A stretch of DNA of 37,491 nucleotides from positions 1 through 37,491 of the forward strand of contig NZ_NEUE01000126.1 in the NCBI RefSeq assembly GCF_002910905.1. Reading direction: 5' to 3'. Below, one piece after another: positions 1 to 7,685 of the stretch. The stretch's first letter is position 1, and the number at the start of each line of letters is the position of its first letter. The notes under the pieces are model-generated. The model searched no databases and was not told where the DNA came from. It saw only the letters and a program-made list of their open reading frames with translations. A program made the position numbers and the translations under genes. The DNA comes from Streptomyces sp. SM11. Lineage in GTDB: Bacteria; Actinomycetota; Actinomycetes; Streptomycetales; Streptomycetaceae.

Positions 1-1829
1 GGGAGGGGGATCGCCGCGTCGGCGAGGAGTTGTTCCCGTCCGACGAGGACGGCGTGGCCTTCGACGGTGCCCTGGACGCCGAGTCCGGGGATGTTCTGGA
101 AGTCCTCGGGGGTGGGGAGGGGGCCGGTGATGTCGGTCGCGGCGGCGGCGACGGCTTGGGCGATGGGGTGTTCGGAGGCGTTCTCCAGTGCTCCGGCGAG
201 GCGGAGGACTTCGGTGGGGGTGGTGGTGGGGGTGGTGTGGGTGGTCTGGAGGGTCATGCGGCCGGTGGTGACGGTGCCGGTCTTGTCGAGGACGATGGTG
301 TCGGCGCGGCGGGTGGTTTCGAGGACTTCGGGGCCCTTGATGAGGATGCCGAGCTGTGCGCCGCGTCCGGTGCCGACCATGAGGGCGGTGGGGGTGGCGA
401 GGCCGAGGGCGCAGGGGCAGGCGATGATGAGGACGGCGACGGCCGCGGTGAAGGCTGCGGTGAGTCCGGCGTCGTTGCCGAGCCAGAAGCCGAGGGTGGC
501 GAGGGCGAGGGCGATGACGATGGGGACGAAGACGGCGCTGATGCGGTCGGCGAGGCGTTGTGCGGAGGCCTTTCCGTTCTGGGCGTCTTCGACGAGGCGG
601 GCCATGCGGGCGAGTTGGGTGTCGGTGCCGACGCGGGTGGCTTCGACGACGAGGCGGCCGCCGGCGTTGAGGGTGGCTCCGGTGACGGTGTCGCCGACGC
701 CGACCTCGACGGGGACGGACTCGCCGGTGAGCATCGAGGCGTCCACGGCGGAGGCGCCCTCGACCACGGTCCCGTCCGTGGCGATCTTCTCCCCGGGACG
801 GACGACGAAGCGATCGCCGACGACGAGCTCACTCGCCGGGACGCGTACCTCCCGGCCGGCCCTGAGGACGGCGACGTCCTTGGCGCCCAGATGCATCAGC
901 GCCCGCAGCGCCGCGCCGGACTTCCGCTTCGCGCGGGCCTCCAGATAGCGGCCCAGCAGGATGAACGTGATGACCCCGGCCGCCACCTCCAGGTAGATCG
1001 TCGAGGTGGCGTCGGCGCGCGAGACGGTGAGGTCGAAGCCGTGGCGCATGCCGGGCATGCCCGCGTCGCCGAGGAACAGGGCCCACAGCGACCAGCCGAA
1101 CGCGGCGAGCGTTCCGAGCGAGACCAGTGTGTCCATCGTGGCCGCGCCGTGCCGGAGGTTGGTCCAGGCGGCGCGGTGGAAGGGCAGGCCGCCCCAGACG
1201 ACGACGGGCGCGGCGAGGGTGAGGCTCAGCCACTGCCAGGAGTCGAACTGGAGGGCCGGGACCATGGCGAGCAGGACGACGGGTACGGCGAGCACAGCGG
1301 AGACGACGAGACGCTGCCGGAGTGCGGCGGGGGAGGTGTCCGCTTCCGGGTCTGCTTCCGCGCCCGCTTCGGCTTCCGCCTCCGGTTCCGCTTCGGCGTC
1401 CCGGGCCGGGCGCCGGTCCCCGTCCTGGCCGGAATCCCCGTCCGTACGGCGGGCCGCGTCGGCTTGCGCGTACGTGTCCGGGGCGGCGGCAGGGGGTGTG
1501 GCAGCAGGAGGCGGGGCGGTAGGCGGCGGCGTGGCAGGCGGAGTGGCGGCATCGGGTCCTGCTGATGCCTTCCGTTCCGGCCGGGCGACGGGGCGGGCCG
1601 TGTAGCCGGTCTTCTCGACCGTGGCGACGAGGTCGCTCAGCTCCAGCCCGTCCCCGAAGATGACGCGGGCCTTCTCGGTCGCGTAGTTCACCGTGGCGGT
1701 GACGCCGTCCATCCGGTTGAGCTTCTTCTCGACGCGGGCCGCGCACGAGGCGCAGGTCATCCCGCCGATCATGAGCTCGGCTTCAGAGGCGTCGGCGGCC
1801 GGGAAATCGGCTGCTGCTGTGCTGGCCAT
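1..1829 (-). CDS. copA: Copper-translocating P-type ATPase CopA, 3' end cut by window edge
   Basis: P1B-type ATPase that exports Cu(I) across the cytoplasmic membrane. About 609 residues are visible. An N-terminal heavy-metal domain carries MTCASC at residues 24-29. A long disordered linker rich in Ala, Pro and Glu follows (about 83-169), then membrane segments. The copper-binding CPC lies at 471-473 and the phosphorylated aspartate of DKTGT at 515. The reading frame is open to position 1, so the ATP-binding part and the last two helices lie outside. The ATG at 1829 follows a GGAG-like site and gives a complete metal domain. The gene lies 104 bp behind copZ on the same strand, so it is probably co-transcribed from the CsoR-controlled promoter. 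CPC and MTCASC indicate Cu(I) rather than Zn or Cd. The roughly 85-residue linker is unusually long. Confidence 0.95.
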   Translation of the reverse strand, partial: MASTAAADFPAADASEAELMIGGMTCASCAARVEKKLNRMDGVTATVNYATEKARVIFGDGLELSDLVATVEKTGYTARPVARPERKASAGPDAATPPATPPPTAPPPAATPPAAAPDTYAQADAARRTDGDSGQDGDRRPARDAEAEPEAEAEAGAEADPEADTSPAALRQRLVVSAVLAVPVVLLAMVPALQFDSWQWLSLTLAAPVVVWGGLPFHRAAWTNLRHGAATMDTLVSLGTLAAFGWSLWALFLGDAGMPGMRHGFDLTVSRADATSTIYLEVAAGVITFILLGRYLEARAKRKSGAALRALMHLGAKDVAVLRAGREVRVPASELVVGDRFVVRPGEKIATDGTVVEGASAVDASMLTGESVPVEVGVGDTVTGATLNAGGRLVVEATRVGTDTQLARMARLVEDAQNGKASAQRLADRISAVFVPIVIALALATLGFWLGNDAGLTAAFTAAVAVLIIACPCALGLATPTALMVGTGRGAQLGILIKGPEVLETTRRADTIVLDKTGTVTTGRMTLQTTHTTPTTTPTEVLRLAGALENASEHPIAQAVAAAATDITGPLPTPEDFQNIPGLGVQGTVEGHAVLVGREQLLADAAIPL

Positions 1830-1855
1830 GTCCGGAACTCCTGGGAAACGCAGAT

Positions 1856-1896
1856 CGGGCCGTACCCCACCAGTATCTGCTGGTGGGGCCGGCCCG
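1856..1896 (-). promoter_or_regulatory. Long inverted repeat between copZ and copA
   Basis: Arms 1865-1873 (CCCCACCAG) and 1880-1888 (CTGGTGGGG) are perfectly complementary around a 6-base loop. They are extended by CGGGCC at 1856-1861 and GGCCCG at 1891-1896. No T-run follows on the minus strand. It sits in the only gap of the operon, 27 bp before the copA start. A stem that shields the upstream copZ message, an attenuator, or a second metal-regulator site are all possible. The structure is seen; the function is inferred. Confidence 0.6.
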
Positions 1897-1933
1897 ACGG
1901 TGAACGGGGTGCTGCTGCTCCGGGGGCCGGGCT

Positions 1934-2251
1934 TCAGGCGGCCGGGCCGATGAGCTCGTACCCGGCCTCGTCCACGGCGACACGGACGGCGTCCTCGGCC
2001 AGCGGGGCCTTGGACGTGACGGTGACCAGGCCGGTGGAGGCGACGGCCGCGACCGAGGTCACGCCCGCGATGCCGGAGATCTCCTCCGACACGGAGCCCT
2101 CGCAGTGGCCGCAGGTCATGCCCTTGACCTGGTACACGGTGGTGACCGCGTCGGTCTGCTCGATCTGCACGTCGGCCGCACCGTCGTGGCAGGAGCCGGT
2201 GGGCGAGCAGCAGGAGCCGGTGGACTGGGGGGTCTCGGTCTCGGCGGTCAT
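1934..2251 (-). CDS. copZ: Copper chaperone CopZ-like heavy-metal-associated protein
   Basis: Small cytosolic Cu(I) carrier, 105 residues, expected to hand copper to the CopA metal domain encoded next to it. One HMA domain covers roughly residues 38-103, with the metal motif MTCGHC at 45-50. The N-terminus carries an extra cysteine cluster (Cys14, Cys15, Cys21) that a minimal CopZ lacks. The ATG at 2251 is chosen because GAGGAG stands upstream. The longer in-frame ATG at 2338 directly abuts the predicted -10 box, so it would lie ahead of the transcript start. The copA gene follows after 104 bp. The CsoR operator upstream predicts copper-induced expression of both genes. Confidence 0.92.
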   Translation of the reverse strand: MTAETETPQSTGSCCSPTGSCHDGAADVQIEQTDAVTTVYQVKGMTCGHCEGSVSEEISGIAGVTSVAAVASTGLVTVTSKAPLAEDAVRVAVDEAGYELIGPAA

Positions 2252-2338
2252 GACGTTCTCCTCTTCGCGAACACGTTTCGGCGGCACGACGGGGTACGTG
2301 GGGCCGCAGAGGGCTCCGTGGCGCCCCGTCTCATCCAT

Positions 2339-2358
2339 ACTATACCCCTAGGGGGTAT
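2339..2358 (-). promoter_or_regulatory. CsoR operator overlapping the copZA promoter
   Basis: Positions 2342-2358 form ATACCCC, a three-base centre TAG, then GGGGTAT. This perfect dyad has the form known for actinobacterial CsoR operators. A minus-strand -10 box TATAGT (2339-2344) overlaps one arm, so a bound repressor would block RNA polymerase. The predicted leader to the copZ start is about 80 bases. No csoR gene is in the window. Confidence 0.85.
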
Positions 2359-2407
2359 GGATGTGCTCCGGTGGTGCCGCGTGCCGGGCGGTGGTGCGCG
2401 GAGTGGT

Positions 2408-3130
2408 CTACGGCGCGCGGTGGGCCCGGTGCGGCGCATCGTCGCCGACCAGGGGATCCAGGTAGCGGAACATGATCGTCTTCAGCTCCTGGATGTAGGC
2501 CGCGCGCTCCTCGCCCTCGTGGGCCATGATCAGGTCCAGTCCGGCCTTGAAGAGCATGAAGGTCATGTCGGCGATCCGGTGGACCTGCCCGGCGGGCGTG
2601 TCCGGGAGGTAGCCGGCGAGCACCGATTCGACCCGCGTCAGCATCGTGGCGTGCAGCGTGTCGTGCTCCTCGGTGATCCGGCCGGGGATCTCCGAGCCGT
2701 GCATCAGGACGGAGAACGCCGGATTCTCGCAGTTGAAGGCGATCAGCGGGTCGAGGATGGCGTCCAGCATGCGGTCGAGTGGCAGCTCGATATGGCTCTG
2801 GGAGAAGGCGGCGCCGTAGGTGTCCCGCCAGTGGTTGAGCAGCTGGTCGCCGAGCTCGACGGCGATGGCCTCCTTGTTCGGGAAGAACTGGTAGAGCGTG
2901 CCCGGTGACACCCCGGCCTCGCGGGCGATGGCGTTGGTGCTGGACGCGGTGTAGCCGCTGGCGCAGAAGACGTTGGCGGCGGCCCGGAGCAGCTGGGCGA
3001 TACGGGCCTCGCCGCGCGCCTGGCGGCGGCGCGGGCGGGCGGAACCCGGCGCTCCGCCGGCTGCGCCGGCGATGGATCCGCCGTCCGCTCCGTCCGCTGC
3101 GGCGCCCTTGGTGGCTTTGGCCTCCGACAC
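2408..3130 (-). CDS. TetR family transcriptional regulator
   Basis: A 240-residue repressor-type protein. A Gly/Ala-rich N-terminal tail of about 40 residues precedes a canonical TetR helix-turn-helix, recognisable by STNAIAREAGVSPGTLYQFF. An all-helical ligand-binding half follows. The GTG at 3130 is preferred because GGGGA lies seven bases upstream; a TTG two codons earlier is the alternative. The gene is divergent from the MmpL exporter, and the shared 158-bp spacer holds paired repeats. It most likely represses that exporter and itself, with a lipid-like or drug-like ligand as inducer. The ligand cannot be read from the sequence. Confidence 0.9.
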   Translation of the reverse strand: MSEAKATKGAAADGADGGSIAGAAGGAPGSARPRRRQARGEARIAQLLRAAANVFCASGYTASSTNAIAREAGVSPGTLYQFFPNKEAIAVELGDQLLNHWRDTYGAAFSQSHIELPLDRMLDAILDPLIAFNCENPAFSVLMHGSEIPGRITEEHDTLHATMLTRVESVLAGYLPDTPAGQVHRIADMTFMLFKAGLDLIMAHEGEERAAYIQELKTIMFRYLDPLVGDDAPHRAHRAP

Positions 3131-3157
3131 GGTCAATCCCCGGCTCTCATGATGCGG

Positions 3158-3209
3158 TTGACAAACGCGAGTGCTCGCTCGCATTCTAGTGAAACGCGAG
3201 CGACTACTC
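3158..3209. promoter_or_regulatory. Divergent promoter and operator region between tetR and mmpL
   Basis: TTGACA at 3158-3163 is a good plus-strand -35 box, with CATTCT 18 bases later as a weak -10. Over it lie an inverted repeat with arms 3169-3182 and 3196-3209 (12 of 14 positions complementary), a tight dyad GCGAG-TG-CTCGC at 3167-3178, and a direct repeat AAACGCGAG at 3163-3171 and 3192-3200. On the minus strand, TAGAAT (3183-3188) can serve as -10 for the TetR gene. This is the natural place for TetR autoregulation. Confidence 0.65.
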
Positions 3210-3288
3210 GTGTTTGCCAGGGTAAGTGGCAACGACCGACCCATGCTGCCTTGTGCTGCCCGGGTCTCGGTGAAGGGGACACCGCACC

Positions 3289-5592
3289 ATGTCCGAAGTC
3301 AACCGTTCCGTGCCGCCGTCGTCCGGCGGCTGGACCCGGTTCGTCACCGCCCGGCCACGGCTCGCGCTGCTGGCCGCGCTGGTGATCACCGCGCTTGCCG
3401 TGTTCGCAGGGAGTGGGGTGGCGGACCGGATGGGCAGCGGCGGCTGGGAGGCCCCCGACGCCGAGTCGACCTATGCGACCGACGTGCTGGCGCGGGAGTT
3501 CCCCGCCTCCCAGCCCAACTTCCTCCTTCTGGTGGACAGCGGCTCCGCGACCGTGGACGCCCCCGTGGTGGTCGCCGAAGCCGCCCGCCTCGTCGAGCGG
3601 CTGGAGGCCGAGCCGGGTATCTCGGGCATCGGCTCCTACTGGGGAACCGAATCGCCCGCCCTGCGCTCCGAGGACGGTCACGAGGCGATCATCGCCGCCC
3701 GGATCGGGGGCGACGAGAAGACCGCGGGCGAGACCCTCGACCGGATAGCCCCCGCCTTCGCGGGGGAGCGGGGTCCGGTGACGGTCTCCCTCGGCGGGCC
3801 CGTCGCCGTGCAGCACGAGATGCAGACGATCATCCAGGAGGACCTGCTGCGGGCCGAGCTGATCGCCCTGCCGGTGACGCTCGTTCTGCTGGTCATGGTC
3901 TTCGGCAGCGCCGTCGCCGCGCTGCTGCCGCTCGGTGTCGGCATCGTCGCCATCCTCGGCACCAACGCCGTGCTGCGCGGCCTGACGGAGTTCACCGATG
4001 TCTCGGTCTTCGCCATGAACCTCACCACGGCGCTCGGCCTCGGACTCGCCATCGACTACGCCCTGTTCATCGTCCGCCGCTTCCGCGAGGAGCTGGCCGG
4101 CGGAGCGGATCCCCGGACGGCGGTGGGCACGACGCTGCGGACCGCCGGGCGTACGGTGCTGTTCTCCGCGCTGACCGTGGCGGTGTCCCTGTCGGCGATG
4201 CTCGTCTTCCCGCAGTACTTCCTGAGGTCCTTCGCCTACGCCGGGATCGCCGTGGTCCTCCTGGCCGCCGCTGCCGCACTGATCCTGCTGCCCGCGGCAC
4301 TCGTGCTGCTCGGCCACCGGATCAACGCGCTGGACCTGCGCCGGCTGCTGCGCCGCAGAAGGGGGACGGGGGCCACGGAGGCCCCCGTCTCGCCGACCGG
4401 CGGGGGATGGGCGCGGTTCGCCGAGCTGGTGATGCGCAGGGCGCCGGTCTTCGCCATCGTCACCGCGGTGGGGCTCGTCCTCCTGGGACTGCCCTTCCTC
4501 GGCGTCAAGTTCGGTACGGCGGATGACCGACAGCTCCCCGCCGGAGCCGAGTCCCGGGTGGTTCAGGAGCACATCCGTGAGGGCTTCCCCGGCAGCCCGG
4601 GGGGCGGCCTGGAGATGCTGGTCGAGGGGGAGGGGACACCCGCCGCGTACGCAGCCCTCAAGGACCGGATCGAGAAGGTCCCGGGAGTGCTGGGCGTCGA
4701 CGGCCCGGTCGCGGCGGACTCGGCCGCGTACTTCAGCGTCCTGCCGGACGGCGAAGCGGTCGGGGAGGGGGCCCAACAGCTCGTACGGGATCTGCGCGCG
4801 ATGCCCGCCGACTCCTTCGACACCTCGGTGACGGGCACGGCGGCCGTCCTCGTCGACTCCAAGGACGCCATCGCGGACCGGCTGCCCTGGGCGATCGGCA
4901 TCATCGTCGTGGTGACCCTGCTCCTGGTCTTCCTGCTCACCGGCAGCGTGCTCATCCCGCTCCAGGCGGTCGTGCTCAACGCCCTCAGCCTGACCGCGAT
5001 GTTCGGTGCGGTGGTCTGGGTCTTCCAGGACGGGCACCTCTCCGGGATCCTCGCCTTCACCAGTACGGGCGACATCGAGACGACCCTGCCCGTCCTGATG
5101 TTCTGTGTGGCCTTCGGTCTCTCCATGGACTACGGGGTCTTCCTGCTCTCCCGCATCAAGGAGGAGTACGACCGGACGGGCGACCACGAACGCTCGGTCA
5201 CCTTCGGCCTGTCCCGCACCGGCGGTCTGATCACCGCGGCCGCCGTGATCCTCGCGGTCGTGATGGTCGCCATAGGCACCTCGCGGGTCACCAACACCAA
5301 GATGCTGGGGCTCGGGATCGCCCTCGCCGTCCTGATGGACGCCATGGTGGTCCGCAGCCTGCTGGTCCCCGCAGTGATGAAGCTGACGGGCCACGCCACT
5401 TGGTGGGCCCCCGGGCCGCTGCGCGCCTTCCACCAGAGGTTCGGCCTCAGCGAAGGGGATCCGGCCCCGGCCGGTTCCACCGCTCCGGAAGCTCCGGGCG
5501 ACCGGGGCGCCCCCGGGGACGCGGAGCCCTCAGCAGAGGCCGAGGGCATATCCGGGGCGGGCGTGGAGATTGCCGAACCGGTGGGCCGCTGA
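3289..5592 (+). CDS. MMPL family RND transporter
   Basis: Inner-membrane exporter of 767 residues, a usual size for actinobacterial MmpL proteins that move lipids, siderophores or drugs with proton motive force. It has two repeated halves. Each has one leading membrane helix (first at about 22-42), an extracytoplasmic domain and a bundle of helices. The conserved proton-relay motifs are seen as IDYALF (Asp256) and MDYGVF (Asp614). The C-terminal tail after the last helix is rich in Ala, Gly and Pro and probably disordered. AAGGGG stands just before the ATG at 3289. The divergent TetR gene suggests substrate-induced expression. The substrate is unknown, and no lipid-biosynthesis genes are adjacent. 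Confidence 0.93.
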   Translation: MSEVNRSVPPSSGGWTRFVTARPRLALLAALVITALAVFAGSGVADRMGSGGWEAPDAESTYATDVLAREFPASQPNFLLLVDSGSATVDAPVVVAEAARLVERLEAEPGISGIGSYWGTESPALRSEDGHEAIIAARIGGDEKTAGETLDRIAPAFAGERGPVTVSLGGPVAVQHEMQTIIQEDLLRAELIALPVTLVLLVMVFGSAVAALLPLGVGIVAILGTNAVLRGLTEFTDVSVFAMNLTTALGLGLAIDYALFIVRRFREELAGGADPRTAVGTTLRTAGRTVLFSALTVAVSLSAMLVFPQYFLRSFAYAGIAVVLLAAAAALILLPAALVLLGHRINALDLRRLLRRRRGTGATEAPVSPTGGGWARFAELVMRRAPVFAIVTAVGLVLLGLPFLGVKFGTADDRQLPAGAESRVVQEHIREGFPGSPGGGLEMLVEGEGTPAAYAALKDRIEKVPGVLGVDGPVAADSAAYFSVLPDGEAVGEGAQQLVRDLRAMPADSFDTSVTGTAAVLVDSKDAIADRLPWAIGIIVVVTLLLVFLLTGSVLIPLQAVVLNALSLTAMFGAVVWVFQDGHLSGILAFTSTGDIETTLPVLMFCVAFGLSMDYGVFLLSRIKEEYDRTGDHERSVTFGLSRTGGLITAAAVILAVVMVAIGTSRVTNTKMLGLGIALAVLMDAMVVRSLLVPAVMKLTGHATWWAPGPLRAFHQRFGLSEGDPAPAGSTAPEAPGDRGAPGDAEPSAEAEGISGAGVEIAEPVGR

Positions 5593-5898
5593 GGCCCGCG
5601 CATGGACTCCGTGCCGGGGTCCGGGGCTGGGGTCCGGTGCTGGGGCCCGGGGCTGGGAATCTGTTCGGAAGAGGCGCTCCGAAAGCCGTTCGGAAACAGC
5701 TCTCGGGGAGGCTGGGAATGCCCCCGGGGCGGGCCCCTGCGGCCCGTGCGGCATCCAACGGGTGGAGGGCGGGGGTGCCGGGCCACCGCCCGGACCGGAG
5801 GTCTCCCGAGGCCCACCGGTGAGATGAGAGAAAGTCCTCTGACCTGGGCCTTCGTGCTCCGATTGCCTAGAATTACCCCATCGGAAAAGGGGGCCCGG
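5593..5898. other. Noncoding spacer with G-rich repeats and a promoter candidate
   Basis: This 306-bp stretch has no convincing gene. Positions 5612-5658 hold several runs of four G in imperfect repeats of GGGGTCCGG and GGGGCTGGG, and might fold as a quadruplex. Near the right end, TAGAAT at 5868-5873 is a good Streptomyces -10 box for the methyltransferase, with no clear -35. No obvious rho-independent terminator for the exporter gene is visible. Confidence 0.5.
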
Positions 5899-6651
5899 AT
5901 GGACCGGAACATACACACGACGGACGACGTGCTGGCACTGATGGATGGACTGTTCGCCCCGGGGGCGGACCGGTGGACGGCCGACGGGGCGTCCTGGTGG
6001 GACGACTTCTACGTGGACCGTTCGAAGGCGGTGCCGTTCTTCGTGGACAAGCCCGACGAGAACCTCGACGCGTATCTCCGTCAGGGTCTGATCACCCGGG
6101 GCAGGGCGCTCGACCTAGGCTGCGGACCAGGCCGTAACGCGCTGTACCTGGCCTCGCTCGGCTTCGACGTCGACGCGGTCGACCTCTCCCCGGAGGCGAT
6201 CGCCTGGGCCCGGGAGCGGGCGGACGGGGCGGGGGCCCGCGACCTCCGGTTCCACCGCGGTGACGCGTTCGCGCTGACGGCGGCGAGGGCCGCCCTGGCC
6301 GGGCCCTACGACCTGATCTACGACTCCGGCTGTTTCCACCATCTGCCGCCCCATCGGCGTATCAGCTATCTCGCCCTCCTGGAGCGCTGCCTCGCGCCCG
6401 GCGGACACTTCGCGCTCACCTGCTTCGCCGCCGGGGATGGCGGGATGGGGTCGGAACTGCCGGACGCCGAGCTCTACCGGTCGGGCGGCCTCCAGGGCGG
6501 ACTCGCCTACTCGCCCGAGGCGCTGCGCCGGATCTTCTCCCGTCTGGCGGAGGTCGAGCTGCGCCGTATGAACGACGAGGGTCCCCAATCCCCGCTCTTC
6601 GGGGAGCCGTTCCTCTGGACGGCCCTCTTTCGCGCGGACGCCCAGAGGTAG
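5899..6651 (+). CDS. SAM-dependent class I methyltransferase
   Basis: A 250-residue cytosolic protein with the Rossmann-type SAM-binding fold. Motif I is LDLGCGPGR at about 71-79. The next strand ends in an acidic residue (VDAVDLS), and YDLIYDSGCFHH marks motif II/III. The substrate is not evident. The overall pattern resembles thiopurine- or tellurite-type small-molecule methyltransferases, including the WWDDFY segment ahead of motif I. The ATG at 5899 has a purine-rich GGAAAAGGGGG in front. Upstream in-frame ATG codons lack such a site and lie before the TAGAAT promoter box. It appears to be a single-gene transcript. Confidence 0.88.
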   Translation: MDRNIHTTDDVLALMDGLFAPGADRWTADGASWWDDFYVDRSKAVPFFVDKPDENLDAYLRQGLITRGRALDLGCGPGRNALYLASLGFDVDAVDLSPEAIAWARERADGAGARDLRFHRGDAFALTAARAALAGPYDLIYDSGCFHHLPPHRRISYLALLERCLAPGGHFALTCFAAGDGGMGSELPDAELYRSGGLQGGLAYSPEALRRIFSRLAEVELRRMNDEGPQSPLFGEPFLWTALFRADAQR

Positions 6652-6703
6652 ACGGGTCCGGGCTGTGCGCGGCGCGGCCCGGCGAAGTCGGACAGGGGGC
6701 GCG

Positions 6704-6895
6704 TCAGCGGCCCCGGTTGCGGGGGCGGGAGGCCACCCAGGCGCGGACGGTGTCGCCGTACCAATACGGCTTCCCGTTCTTCACCTGGTCGGGCGGGGGC
6801 AGCAGCCCGTGCTTGCGATAGGAGCGGACGGTGTCCGGCTGGACCTGGATATGCGCGGCAATGTCCTTGTAGGACCAGAGCGTTCTGTCCGTCAT
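6704..6895 (-). CDS. Small helix-turn-helix protein, MerR/AlpA-like
   Basis: Sixty-three residues that are nearly all one winged-helix-like DNA-binding domain. Its pattern (WSYKDIAAHIQVQPDTVRSY, then LPPPD, then YWYGDTVRAW) is that of MerR-type or excisionase-type domains, in which one helix pair binds DNA and the Trp-rich end packs on it. No effector domain is present. The ATG at 6895 follows AGAGGG at usable distance. No integrase is nearby, so an excisionase role is unlikely. A regulator of itself or of the divergent DUF664 gene is more plausible, and a long dyad sits in the spacer between them. Confidence 0.8.
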   Translation of the reverse strand: MTDRTLWSYKDIAAHIQVQPDTVRSYRKHGLLPPPDQVKNGKPYWYGDTVRAWVASRPRNRGR

Positions 6896-6949
6896 CAGTG
6901 ACACCCTCTCGGCACTTCTCTGTACTTCTCTGCTCTGCTGCGCTCCGCG

Positions 6950-6978
6950 GCGCAGGCTGACGATCACTCAGCCTGTGC
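6950..6978. promoter_or_regulatory. Eleven-base inverted repeat upstream of the small HTH gene
   Basis: Arms 6950-6960 (GCGCAGGCTGA) and 6968-6978 (TCAGCCTGTGC) match at 10 of 11 positions around seven bases. It lies 55 bp ahead of the helix-turn-helix start and is not followed by a T-run, so an operator is likelier than a terminator. Confidence 0.5.
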
Positions 6979-7017
6979 TCGGTTGAACGACCTCGCGGGG
7001 CAGGCGGGGTGGGGCTG

Positions 7018-7048
7018 TTGACCGGCTGTGACAGAAAACCCGTGTAAT
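7018..7048 (+). promoter_or_regulatory. Promoter candidate for the DUF664 gene
   Basis: TTGACC at 7018-7023 and TGTAAT at 7043-7048 are separated by 19 bases, slightly long. The stretch is visibly richer in A and T than its surroundings, and the gene starts about 75 bp downstream. Confidence 0.45.
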
Positions 7049-7123
7049 GGAGATATGTGTGCCGAAATGGTTACTGCTGTGGCAGACGGGATGAACCGCG
7101 GTCGGCGTTGCGGAGGGCGGCCG

Positions 7124-7678
7124 ATGTCAGACCCCGGTGCCACGATGAAGGGCATGAGCAATTCCGAACGCCCGATGCCCCCTCTGGTCGCCGACGAACG
7201 CACCTCCCTGGAGAGCTGGCTCGATTTCTACCGCGCGACCCTCGCCCAGAAGTGTGCGGACCTGCCTGAGAACGGCCTGCGCGAGGCGTCCGCGGCGCCC
7301 TCGCCGATCACGCTGCTCGGACTGCTCCAGCACCTGGCGGAGGTCGAGCGGAACTGGTTCCGCCGGGTGCTCGCGCAGGAGGACGCCCCACCGCTCTTCT
7401 CCCCTCCGGCCGGCGGCGGGGACGGCGCCGAGGGCCGCGACGGCGGCTGGGACCTCGCCGAGGACTCCACCTACGAGCAGGCGTTCGCGCAGTGGGAGGC
7501 CGAGGTGGCCCGGGCCCGGCAGAACTGCGCGGCACGGGCGCTCGACGACACCAGCCCGTTCATGGGCGGGCAGGTCACGCTGCGCTGGATCTACACCCAC
7601 ATGATCGGCGAGTACGCCCGGCACTGCGGCCACGCCGACCTGATCCGCGAACGCGTCGACGGACGCACGGGAGTCTGA
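7124..7678 (+). CDS. DUF664 / DinB-like four-helix protein
   Basis: A 184-residue protein of the DinB/YfiT superfamily (DUF664). Members are four-helix bundles with a metal site of three histidines, and some act as thiol-dependent transferases. Candidate ligands are His in LLQHLAEVE, His in YTHMIGEYARH and the final His of GHADLIRE, the usual spacing for this family. The ATG at 7124 has a strong site (GGAGGG, six bases away). The later in-frame ATGs at 7145 and 7154 do not. The enzymatic activity and thiol partner are unknown; mycothiol would be the natural thiol in this genus. Confidence 0.85.
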   Translation: MSDPGATMKGMSNSERPMPPLVADERTSLESWLDFYRATLAQKCADLPENGLREASAAPSPITLLGLLQHLAEVERNWFRRVLAQEDAPPLFSPPAGGGDGAEGRDGGWDLAEDSTYEQAFAQWEAEVARARQNCAARALDDTSPFMGGQVTLRWIYTHMIGEYARHCGHADLIRERVDGRTGV

Positions 7679-7685
7679 CCCGGGC

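Noticed and set aside
30..1565. Gly/Asp-rich plus-strand frame opposite copA
   Set aside because: It is antisense to strong P-type ATPase motifs (CPC, DKTG) and has no recognisable domain.
2252..2338. Longer CopZ starting at ATG 2338
   Set aside because: This ATG touches the predicted -10 box and CsoR operator, so it would not be in the transcript. The ATG at 2251 has a good ribosome site.
5612..5658. G-quadruplex regulatory element
   Set aside because: G-runs of this length are common by chance at this base composition, and nothing nearby supports a function. It is listed only as a description of the spacer.
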